Origin: an uncultured Bacteroidales bacterium
GTDB lineage: Bacteria; Bacteroidota; Bacteroidia; Bacteroidales; Paludibacteraceae
Assembly: GCA_949282265.1 (NCBI GenBank)
Contig: CASDOZ010000002.1
Location: 62,001 to 126,000 of the forward strand
Direction: 5' to 3'
Length of the DNA: 64,000 nt
Part shown: one piece after another, positions 1 through 7,380 of the stretch
Layout of the letters: the number at the start of each line of letters is the position of its first letter
Numbering within the stretch: the first letter of the stretch is position 1
Made by a program: the position numbers and the translations under genes
The notes under the pieces: generated by a model
What the model was told of the DNA's origin: nothing
The model's input: only the letters and a program-made list of their open reading frames with translations
Databases searched by the model: none

Positions 1-313
1 ACGTCGCCTGCGTAAACGGCGACTTAAAATTATTATCCGGCGTATAAATGCCATTCCAAACGCTATTTGTAAGAGCCGTATTGAACTCCATGGTCATGCT
101 TGCTTCCGAAGTCCGGAAAACACCCAAGGCAGCCGGATTGTCCTTTATGGCGGAAACATCACCGCCCAAAGCACCGAATGCGCCACTCATGCCTACATAA
201 CGTGCAGAACCCGTTATATCCGTAGAAGCAATACGCACTGCATCAAATTCATCTTGGGCCACGGCCAGCATGGACATACAAGCCAACCCGAATATGCAAC
301 TTATTTTTTTCAT
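1..313 (-). CDS. Outer-membrane transport protein, OmpP1/FadL-like (partial)
   Basis: This is the N-terminal 104 codons of a protein that runs off the left edge. It opens with a signal peptide (MKKISCIFGLACMSMLAVAQ). The next part contains ARYVGMSGAFGALGGDVSAIKDNPA, split here as ARYVGMSGAFGALGG and DVSAIKDNPA. This early block is typical of Bacteroidota FadL/OmpP1-type beta-barrels, where it precedes the first strands. The start codon is 29 nt downstream of the stop of the gene at 343-1755 on the same strand, so the two are probably cotranscribed. The family imports hydrophobic compounds or acts as a porin-like barrel; the substrate is unknown. The barrel itself lies outside the window, so the family call rests on the N-terminus alone. 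Confidence 0.65.
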   Translation of the reverse strand, partial: MKKISCIFGLACMSMLAVAQDEFDAVRIASTDITGSARYVGMSGAFGALGGDVSAIKDNPAALGVFRTSEASMTMEFNTALTNSVWNGIYTPDNNFKSPFTQAT

Positions 314-342
314 ATTGTCACGAAATTAAAATCCTTACTGAA

Positions 343-1755
343 TTATCGCCGGCCGCCACCACTGCTACGTGAACCGCCACTGCTCACCCGGCTGCCGCCC
401 GAACTGAACGAAGAACTGCGTCCAGTCGATACGCCGCCGGAACGATACGAACTTGTGCTGCTGCTCCGGGTAGTTGTCCCGGTTGAATAGCTGCTGTTAC
501 GAGTAGCCGTTGAGGTCGAAGGCCGAGATGAATAACTGCTGTTGCTCCTGCCGGAATAGGATGTGGAAACAGAAGTACGGCCGCTCGTGGCAGGACGGCT
601 CATGGTCGCGGAAGAACTCCTGTATGTCCCGGATGAACCTGTCGCCGTTGTATATGAACTCCTGCCGGCGGATGTAGTTGTTACATTTGTGCGTGAAGTT
701 GTTGTTCCTGCACTTGTTCCGGTTCTATACGAGGCCAAATCACGTGTTGCCGTTGTCCGGGAAGGACTTGCTCCGCTTGTGCCGGCACGTCCAGTTGTGA
801 TATTTGCCGCCGTGCCGGTACGTCCGGAAACAACCGCCGAACGGGTCGTGCGTGCAGCACTTCCGTCTGAACGAAGCGTCCGGTTTGTCGTTCCATCCGA
901 GACGGCTGTATATGCAGTACGTGTCGATGTACGAGTGCCTGTACTTACCCGCGTACCGGCGGCAGATGCCGTGGTTGATGTTCCACCCGTACGGGAACCT
1001 CCAGATATTCCGCCTACGGCTGTAACACCCGAATTTCCGACCCGCGTGCCGCTTGCATAGCGATTGCCAGCAATGTAATTCCCGTCAATATAATGATGAT
1101 GGTGATGATAGTGGTAAGGATAATATGGATTATACCAACCATAATAATAAGGGTCATACCACGGATTATACCAACCGTAATTCCAACCTACCGACCATCC
1201 CCAATTGTAGCCGTACCAGGAATAATATGAGCCCCAATAACCATAGGGATTATAACGCCATGCCCATGGGTTGTAGAAAGCCGGCGAATACATATAGTCA
1301 AAATAATACGGATTCGTCCAAGTCGGCGTTACATATGCATACGAACCATCAATATACACATTCCAACTGTCATCATCCAGGAAATAAATATCCGTATATC
1401 CCGGATCGCTAATGTGAATGGCAAATTTCGGATTGTGGAAACGCGCAATACGGTTCGCATATTCCAAATCCGAATCCGAGCCAACAAAACCGTTCAGATA
1501 TTCGCCTTCCGTTGCCATTTCGATTGCATCCGAATCGGATGCGACAACAAGCGTATCGGAAGATTGGGAGGCTGCATCATTGTCGATGTAAACAATTTCC
1601 AAGGCGCCATTTTTACGATTGGCTTTTTTCTGCCGGGCAGCTTCTGCTTCCCGTTGGGCATCTTCGGGCGTGAAGTAAATATCATCAATAAATGCTTCAC
1701 CGAACAAACTGGAAGAGAAGGCAAGCAAAATACTGCAAATAAATAATGGTTTCAT
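343..1755 (-). CDS. Secreted low-complexity protein: Tyr/Trp-rich, His run, Ser/Thr/Gly/Arg tail
   Basis: Not assignable to a functional family. The 470-residue product has a signal peptide (about residues 1-19) and a charged, mostly ordinary segment to about residue 140. That segment includes YANRIARFHNP, a feature of uncharacterised secreted Bacteroidota proteins. Next comes an aromatic stretch (about 145-225) made almost only of Tyr, Trp, Asn, Pro and Gly, closed by HYHHHHHY. The last 230 residues are nearly all Ser, Thr, Gly, Arg and Ala, strongly basic and probably disordered, ending GGGRR. It precedes the FadL-like gene by 29 nt. An exported, surface- or periplasm-located, possibly adhesive or metal-binding role is inference from composition. 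Long open frames on the opposite strand are composition artefacts. Confidence 0.75.
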   Translation of the reverse strand: MKPLFICSILLAFSSSLFGEAFIDDIYFTPEDAQREAEAARQKKANRKNGALEIVYIDNDAASQSSDTLVVASDSDAIEMATEGEYLNGFVGSDSDLEYANRIARFHNPKFAIHISDPGYTDIYFLDDDSWNVYIDGSYAYVTPTWTNPYYFDYMYSPAFYNPWAWRYNPYGYWGSYYSWYGYNWGWSVGWNYGWYNPWYDPYYYGWYNPYYPYHYHHHHHYIDGNYIAGNRYASGTRVGNSGVTAVGGISGGSRTGGTSTTASAAGTRVSTGTRTSTRTAYTAVSDGTTNRTLRSDGSAARTTRSAVVSGRTGTAANITTGRAGTSGASPSRTTATRDLASYRTGTSAGTTTSRTNVTTTSAGRSSYTTATGSSGTYRSSSATMSRPATSGRTSVSTSYSGRSNSSYSSRPSTSTATRNSSYSTGTTTRSSSTSSYRSGGVSTGRSSSFSSGGSRVSSGGSRSSGGGRR

Positions 1756-1814
1756 ATATCGTTAATTTAAGTCCTTCAATCACTCTGTTTTTACGCAATT
1801 ATTATGCCAACAAA

Positions 1815-1858
1815 CAAGCAAGCGGCATTCTTCTTGTGTTAAAAACGCCGCTTGCAAA
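1815..1858 (-). terminator. Hairpin after S1/P1 nuclease gene
   Basis: GCAAGCGGC (1818-1826) pairs with GCCGCTTGC (1847-1855). Read on the minus strand, the hairpin lies just downstream of the nuclease stop codon and ends in a T-containing tract. The loop is about 20 nt, longer than ideal. Confidence 0.5.
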
Positions 1859-1877
1859 AATCAATATAATTTGCTGA

Positions 1878-2648
1878 TTAATTGTAAATTCCATTCAACA
1901 ATTTTCCCAACTGCACACCTGCCGCATACAAGCACCAATCCAAATCAGCATTGAAGCGATAAGCATAATGATAATTGTTTTTATCGCCCTTTTGCTGGTA
2001 ATCATAAATGGCTTGCCTGATTGCATAACATTTCTGGACCGCTTCGAGCAGAGTCATTTGCCGCACCGGTTCATTCTCGTATTTGTCACACAAATAACGG
2101 CTGTATTCCGAATATGAATATTGCCGGTTCTCAATCAGGTAACGGTCCCAGAGCGTATGCAATTTCACACTTTTACCAAACCATTTCAAATAAATCTTAT
2201 TACCGCCCAAGTCCTCAACCCGTCCCAAATGCATGGGTTGCATACAATCACCGACAAAATGCACAACAAATTTCAACGCATCCGCGTTGGAGGGATCTTG
2301 CTCCAGCACACGGGCCAGACTGTCCAAAGCATAAAACAAGTATTCGCCTTCGCGCTTCGGCTCATTCCACAAATCCGCAATATCCTGCCCAGACATGCCG
2401 TCGGCAAGATTCTGGAAATGCCATTGGTAGCTGTACGAATATTGCTTGTCGCTTTTGATGTCGTCCGCCCACGAAGCATAATAAACGATGCCGTGTGTTC
2501 CCAAGATGGCATCCACTTGCTTACGGGCCTTTTTGGTCAATTGCCCGTATGCGATGTCTGCAACTATGCGATGCCCGACAGCATCATAGCCGGCCGCCTG
2601 CCAGACAAACAGGAAAGACAAGGCAAAAAAAGACAGAATCTTTTTCAT
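1878..2648 (-). CDS. S1/P1-type zinc-dependent nuclease, secreted
   Basis: A secreted single-strand nuclease or 3'-nucleotidase of the S1/P1 family, 256 residues. After a signal peptide (about 1-20) it shows the family's zinc ligands: H26 in GHRIVADIA, an Asp in SWADDIKSD (about 62), H77 in WHFQ, H130 and D134 in FVVHFVGDCMQPMH, H140, and H164/D168 in LHTLWDRY. The mature N-terminus should begin with Trp (WGxxGH), whose amino group and carbonyl bind zinc. Here the equivalent residue is Tyr21 (YDAVGH). The gene ends 2 bp before the trpS stop region on the same strand and probably shares its transcript. Role: phosphate or nucleoside scavenging outside the cytoplasm (family knowledge). Confidence 0.88.
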   Translation of the reverse strand: MKKILSFFALSFLFVWQAAGYDAVGHRIVADIAYGQLTKKARKQVDAILGTHGIVYYASWADDIKSDKQYSYSYQWHFQNLADGMSGQDIADLWNEPKREGEYLFYALDSLARVLEQDPSNADALKFVVHFVGDCMQPMHLGRVEDLGGNKIYLKWFGKSVKLHTLWDRYLIENRQYSYSEYSRYLCDKYENEPVRQMTLLEAVQKCYAIRQAIYDYQQKGDKNNYHYAYRFNADLDWCLYAAGVQLGKLLNGIYN

Positions 2649-2650
2649 AA

Positions 2651-3700
2651 TTACTTAAAACCGATAATTTGACGAACTTCCTTCAATGTATTGGCTGCGC
2701 TCGCACGAGCCTTCTCGGCACCAAGAGCAACCACTTTGTCCAAATAACTCTCATTTGCCGCAATATCCAGGATACGTTCCCTGATTGGCGCACAAAAGGC
2801 ATTAATATCTTCGGCCAACTGCTTTTTCATGTCGCCGTAGCGAATGGCACATGCATTATACTGCGCATTGAAATAATCATACGTTGAAGGTTCCGAAACG
2901 ATTTCCATCAGTGTAAACAGATTCTGAATAGGCTCCGGCTTGGCAGCATTTGGTTTCGTGGGGCCACTGTCCGTTACGGCTTTCATAACCTTTTTCCGGA
3001 TAGTTTTCTCATCATCTATCAGATAAATGGCGTTCCCCTCGCTTTTGCCCATCTTGCCGGAACCATCCAAGCCAGGCACTTTCACAGCTTTGCTTGAATA
3101 ATAGAAAGAAGCCGGTTCCGGGAACAGTTCAACCCCATAGGTAGCATTGAAACGGCGGGCAAAACGACGGGCCATTTCCATATTCTGTTCCTGGTCCTTG
3201 CCCACAGGTACTTTCACAGCCTTGTGAATCATAATATCAGCGGCCATCAAGGTGGGATAGGTCAACAGTCCGGCACTGACACTATGTTTGTTTCCCTCAT
3301 TGAAGATTTCACGTTCCACGTCACCATCGCTGGTGTGCACCCTGTCAATGTGCAACTGCTGGCGCGCCTTGTCCTTGAAAGAAGTGGTCCGCATCAATTC
3401 ACCGATGCCGGCATTCATATTCAGATACAAATAGAGTTCGACCACTTCCGGCACATCGCTCTGCACATAAATAGTCGCCTTTTCCGGGTCAATGCCACAA
3501 GCCAGATATTCAGCTAAAATGGTCCTGACGCTCCGGCGGATATTTTCCGGATGCGGATGCGTGGTAAGTGAATGCCAGTCGGCTATAAAAAAGAAACATT
3601 TATATTCATCCTGCATTTGGACAAAACCTTTCACTGCTCCGAAATAATTCCCCAAATGCAAATTTCCGGTAGGCCGGATTCCACTAACTACAATTTCCAT
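2651..3700 (-). CDS. trpS: Tryptophanyl-tRNA synthetase
   Basis: Charges tRNA-Trp with tryptophan (class I synthetase). The 349-residue product has the HIGH-type signature TGNLHLGNYFGA near residue 15 and the KMSKS-type loop GSGKMGKSEGN near residue 200, followed by the usual helical anticodon-binding C-terminus. I chose the ATG at 3700 because the protein then begins MEIVVSGIRPTG, as in the family, and GGAAATGA lies just upstream. An in-frame ATG at 3787 would add 29 residues and would put the hairpin at 3736-3774 inside the gene, so it is rejected. A promoter (TATGTTTG) lies at 3725-3732 between the hairpin and the start. Confidence 0.93.
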   Translation of the reverse strand: MEIVVSGIRPTGNLHLGNYFGAVKGFVQMQDEYKCFFFIADWHSLTTHPHPENIRRSVRTILAEYLACGIDPEKATIYVQSDVPEVVELYLYLNMNAGIGELMRTTSFKDKARQQLHIDRVHTSDGDVEREIFNEGNKHSVSAGLLTYPTLMAADIMIHKAVKVPVGKDQEQNMEMARRFARRFNATYGVELFPEPASFYYSSKAVKVPGLDGSGKMGKSEGNAIYLIDDEKTIRKKVMKAVTDSGPTKPNAAKPEPIQNLFTLMEIVSEPSTYDYFNAQYNACAIRYGDMKKQLAEDINAFCAPIRERILDIAANESYLDKVVALGAEKARASAANTLKEVRQIIGFK

Positions 3701-3724
3701 TTCATTTCCTGTTTTATGCATATC

Positions 3725-3732
3725 CAAACATA
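3725..3732 (-). promoter_or_regulatory. trpS promoter, -7 element TATGTTTG
   Basis: Matches the Bacteroidota TAnnTTTG pattern on the minus strand, 25 nt before the trpS start and just after the upstream hairpin. The -33 region would fall inside the hairpin stem and is not well conserved. Confidence 0.45.
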
Positions 3733-3735
3733 GAA

Positions 3736-3774
3736 AACTTGCAGGCGCTGGCACCAGCCATTTGCCTGCAAGTT
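3736..3774 (-). terminator. Terminator after Lrp-type regulator gene
   Basis: AACTTGCAGGC (3736-3746) and GCCTGCAAGTT (3764-3774) form an 11-bp perfect stem, with a second small GGCT/AGCC pairing in the loop. On the minus strand it lies between the lrp-type stop and trpS and is followed by a short T-rich run. Confidence 0.65.
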
Positions 3775-3792
3775 CCCGATTTTTCATTAGTT

Positions 3793-4248
3793 TTATTCAA
3801 TAGGTATTTGCCGTTTGATGCGCTGATCCAAGGATGTCAACGTTTCCGTTGAAGCTACGCCCGGAATTTCCTGAATTTTACCATTCAACAATTCCATCAA
3901 ATGCTCGTCATTCCGCGCATACAATTTTACCAATATTGTATATGCACCCAACGTATACTGTGATTCCACTATTTCTGGAATTTTTTCCAATTCAGTTACC
4001 ACACTTTTATACATGGATCCTTTTTCCAACGTAATGCCAATATAAGCACACATTTGATAACCCAACATTTTTGGGTTTACATTATAACCAGAACCAATAA
4101 TGACGCCTATATCAAATAAACGCTGTACACGCTGATGTACAGCTGCCCTTGATACACCACATGCTTCAGCTACATCTTTAAACGGAATTCTAGCATTCTG
4201 GGTTATTATCTGCAAAATTTTACGATCTAATTCATCAATCTTCTCCAT
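3793..4248 (-). CDS. Lrp/AsnC-family transcriptional regulator
   Basis: A 151-residue leucine-responsive-type regulator. An N-terminal helix-turn-helix (residues about 5-60: DRKILQIITQNARIPFKDVA, then ACGVSRAAVHQRVQRL) is followed by an RAM ligand-binding domain (about 70-145) containing CAYIGITLEKG and GAYTILVKLYARNDE. Family members form dimers or octamers that sense amino acids and often repress their own gene. The gene is divergent from the susC/susD pair, and palindromic TTTTGTCAAAA-like sites lie in the shared upstream DNA, suggesting autoregulation and perhaps control of susCD (inference). It is separated from trpS by a terminator. The effector is unknown. Confidence 0.9.
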   Translation of the reverse strand: MEKIDELDRKILQIITQNARIPFKDVAEACGVSRAAVHQRVQRLFDIGVIIGSGYNVNPKMLGYQMCAYIGITLEKGSMYKSVVTELEKIPEIVESQYTLGAYTILVKLYARNDEHLMELLNGKIQEIPGVASTETLTSLDQRIKRQIPIE

Positions 4249-4594
4249 GATATCTTTTGTCTAAATTATGGGGCAAAAATAGAAATTATTTGTCAAAATC
4301 ACAACTTATATAGGTATAAAAAACCGAATTTCTATCTATTTGATGGCATTTTGTCAAAATTGCCTTATCAGATCTCAACCAATATAACACTTCCCTTACA
4401 AGGATTAAAAATACAATTTGTCATAAAACTTCATGAAAGAAAAAATGGCAAGAAAAGAGTCCTTATTTTCTATTTTTTACATAACATTTTTAGTTGTAAA
4501 AATTTGTTATTCATAAAAACAAAAACTATTTTTGTAACCGGATCGTTCTCTTTTCAAAAAACAATCTATCATATCAACCATATTTTATATACGC
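4249..4594. promoter_or_regulatory. Divergent regulatory region between Lrp-type gene and susC
   Basis: This 346-bp AT-rich spacer holds a minus-strand -7 element (TATTTTTG, reverse complement at 4274-4281) for the regulator and a plus-strand promoter for susC: TTTG at 4503-4506, 20 bp, TATTTTTG at 4527-4534. TTTTGTC motifs occur at 4255-4261, 4288-4299 (ATTTGTCAAAAT) and 4348-4360 (ATTTTGTCAAAAT, a near-perfect palindrome). A weaker TTTGTCA occurs near 4417. No coding sequence is apparent. Confidence 0.6.
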
Positions 4595-7369
4595 ATGAAA
4601 CATACCTCTGGGAAACACACAACAACTGCACTATTATCTTTTTTGGGGTTGCTTCCATTTGCAATCATAGCACAAAATCCATCAGACAGCAACAAAGAAA
4701 ATATACAAACTAAAGACACAACATTATTAGCAGAAAACATCAATATAGGTTATGCCACAGGAAACCAGCAGAGTATTTCCGGATCAATTGACAAAGTTTC
4801 CGAAGAGCGAATGAACAAAGGTTTTGTCTCCACGCCGCTGGATGCCCTCAGCGGACAAGCTGCCGGCGTGAACGTAATAAGCGGTGAAAACCGTGCGGCC
4901 GTCCTGTCATCCGTACGAGTACGCGGCACCACCTCACTGACCGGCGGGAACGACCCGTTGGTCATTATTGATGGCGTATCCGCCGACATAGATATATTGA
5001 ACACCATATATCCGGCAGACATAGAAAGTTTCACCATTCTCAAAGATGCTTCTGAAACCGCACAATATGGTTCCAGAGGAGCATCCGGCGTCATTGAAGT
5101 AGCCACAAAAAAAGGGAAAAACGAATCGTTCAACGTAAATTACAACGGGAACATCGGCATCCAAGCTGTTTACAAAAACATAAACATGCTTTCCGCTGAC
5201 GAATTTCGCGCCGTCGCACGCCAAGCAGGCATAGACATTCTGGACTTGGGCTACGACACGGATTTCCCAAACGCCATTACACGGCCTGCATTCATGCAAA
5301 ACCACCATATCGCTTTCGGAGGAGGCACAAAAGCATCCAACTATCGTGCTTCACTGGGTCTATTAGACAAACAGGAAGTCATTCAATCGGATAAACAACA
5401 AAATTTTACCGCAAAAATCAACTTTACGCAACGGGCTTTCCAAGACAAACTGAACATCGACATGGGCATGTTCGGCTCTTTCCAGAAAAACAGCTATCTA
5501 ACTGACATACAAAAGACTTTCTATTCCGCAGCAGCATTCAATCCAACCTTTCCCGCCCACAAGAACCCAGAAACCGGTTCATGGGACAATACCACCAATG
5601 CCAGCCAAATAACCAATCCGATTGCATGGCTGGAAGTGCAAGACGATGAAGCCAATGCACACTTCAACACACACGTACAAGTATCCGTCGAACTATGGGA
5701 AAACCTGATTTTTTCCATGTTCGGCTCTTATTCATACAATTCCATCGGGAATGCCCAGTATTTCCCGACAAGCGTTTTGGGACATGGACAAGCCTATCGG
5801 GGAAACCGGCAATCCGAAGACTTGATCGGGCACTTGAAACTGAACTACACCGGCTCTTGGGGAGCGCACAAATTAGATGTACTCGGCCTTGCCGAAGCAC
5901 AACGAACAATCACAAGCGGTTTCTACACGACCGTTACCAATTTCACGACTGACGAGTTCGGTTACAACAATTTGCAGGCCGGCGCCGTCCGCTTGTGGGA
6001 AGGAACCGGTTCCTCGTATGAATCCCCGCGTCTGGTTTCTTTCCTCGGACGCTTCAATTATGTATATGCAGACAAATACGTCGCAACCGTAAACCTCCGC
6101 ACCGACGGTTCATCAAAAGTCGGCATAAACAACCGTTGGGGATTTTTCCCATCAGCATCGGCCGCATGGGTTATCAGCAAAGAAAATTTCATGAAAGACG
6201 TTGCTTTTATTAACAACCTGAAAATAAGAACCGGATACGGTTTGTCCGGCAACCTCGGTGCCATAGATTCGTACAACTCGTTGCAATTGCTGAAACCGAA
6301 CGGCATTGTTTCCGTTGACGGTTCACCTACTGTGACCATGGGCGTTATACGAAATGCCAACCCGGATTTGAAATGGGAAGTGAAACACACTTTCAATGTC
6401 GGCATCGATGCGGCGATATGGGACAACCGCCTGATTTTTGCAACCGATTATTATTACGCAAAAACTACCGACATGCTCTACCTGTACGATGTCAGCGTGC
6501 CGCCGTTTGCATACAACAAACTACTGGCAAACCTTGGTTCCATGCAAAACACAGGCGTGGAATTGGGCATGGGCATCACACCCGTGCAAACCAAAGATAT
6601 AGATTTGAACATAAACGTAAACTTGACTTTCCAACAAAACAAATTATTGTCATTGAGTGGGACGTACAATGGTCAGGAAATGTCCGCTCCGCTCTACACC
6701 CCGATAGCCGACCTGAACGGCGCCGGTTTCCACGGAGGGAACAACCATATCGTCTATCAAATTGTAGGACAGCCGCTCGGAGTTTTTTACCTGCCACATT
6801 GCACAGGCCTCGTAAAACAAGCTGATGGAAGTTACAAATATGGCATTGCCGACCTGAACGGTGGCGGCGTCAGCATAGAAGACGGCGAAGACCGGTATAT
6901 AGCCGGCCAAGCAATGCCCAAAGCCATGCTCGGATCCAATATCAGCCTGCGTTACCGCGACTTCGACATCTCGCTACAAATCAACGGTGCGTTTGGGCAC
7001 AAAATCTACAACGGGACAGCACTCAGCTACATGAATATGGGCAGTTTTCCTGACTACAACGTCATGAAAGGCGCACCCGAACTTAACATAAAAGACCAGA
7101 CAGCCACTGATTACTGGCTTGAAAAGGGGGATTATATTAACTTCAATTATCTGACAATCGGTTGGAACATTCCATTGGGAAAATGGCAAAAATATTTCCA
7201 GTACATCCGCGTGTCTTGTTCCATAAACAACTTGGCTACCATCAGTGCATATTCAGGACTTACACCACTGATTAACAGCTCTATCGTAAACAACACACTC
7301 GGTATTGATGACAAACGCACATATCCTGTCTATCGTTCCTATTCAATCGGACTTAACTTCCAATTTTAA
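4595..7369 (+). CDS. SusC/RagA-family TonB-dependent outer-membrane transporter
   Basis: A 924-residue outer-membrane importer that works with the SusD-like lipoprotein encoded 11 nt downstream. A signal peptide (about 1-26) leads after a short linker into the plug domain (about 50-175), with SVRVRGTTSL, PLVIIDGV and the RagA-type signature FTILKDASETAQYGSRGASG. The rest is beta-barrel, ending in the aromatic strand SYSIGLNFQF. The N-terminal carboxypeptidase-regulatory-like domain common in SusC proteins is absent. No glycosidase, peptidase or sigma/anti-sigma pair accompanies the pair, so the substrate cannot be guessed; the neighbouring Lrp-type regulator hints at amino acids or peptides (inference). 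Confidence 0.93.
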   Translation: MKHTSGKHTTTALLSFLGLLPFAIIAQNPSDSNKENIQTKDTTLLAENINIGYATGNQQSISGSIDKVSEERMNKGFVSTPLDALSGQAAGVNVISGENRAAVLSSVRVRGTTSLTGGNDPLVIIDGVSADIDILNTIYPADIESFTILKDASETAQYGSRGASGVIEVATKKGKNESFNVNYNGNIGIQAVYKNINMLSADEFRAVARQAGIDILDLGYDTDFPNAITRPAFMQNHHIAFGGGTKASNYRASLGLLDKQEVIQSDKQQNFTAKINFTQRAFQDKLNIDMGMFGSFQKNSYLTDIQKTFYSAAAFNPTFPAHKNPETGSWDNTTNASQITNPIAWLEVQDDEANAHFNTHVQVSVELWENLIFSMFGSYSYNSIGNAQYFPTSVLGHGQAYRGNRQSEDLIGHLKLNYTGSWGAHKLDVLGLAEAQRTITSGFYTTVTNFTTDEFGYNNLQAGAVRLWEGTGSSYESPRLVSFLGRFNYVYADKYVATVNLRTDGSSKVGINNRWGFFPSASAAWVISKENFMKDVAFINNLKIRTGYGLSGNLGAIDSYNSLQLLKPNGIVSVDGSPTVTMGVIRNANPDLKWEVKHTFNVGIDAAIWDNRLIFATDYYYAKTTDMLYLYDVSVPPFAYNKLLANLGSMQNTGVELGMGITPVQTKDIDLNINVNLTFQQNKLLSLSGTYNGQEMSAPLYTPIADLNGAGFHGGNNHIVYQIVGQPLGVFYLPHCTGLVKQADGSYKYGIADLNGGGVSIEDGEDRYIAGQAMPKAMLGSNISLRYRDFDISLQINGAFGHKIYNGTALSYMNMGSFPDYNVMKGAPELNIKDQTATDYWLEKGDYINFNYLTIGWNIPLGKWQKYFQYIRVSCSINNLATISAYSGLTPLINSSIVNNTLGIDDKRTYPVYRSYSIGLNFQF

Positions 7370-7380
7370 ACACCAAGAAT

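Noticed and set aside
563-1060. 165-codon plus-strand open frame inside the low-complexity gene
   Set aside because: Mirror frame of the Ser/Thr/Arg-rich tail. No start context, no promoter, and composition explained by the opposite strand.
1085-1120. Short GATGATGGTGATGAT-like repeat that looks like a microsatellite
   Set aside because: It encodes the His run of the secreted protein on the other strand and has no sign of being a separate repeat.
3701-3787. N-terminal extension of TrpRS by 29 residues
   Set aside because: It passes through a strong hairpin and past the promoter. The family starts at MEIVVSGIRPTG.
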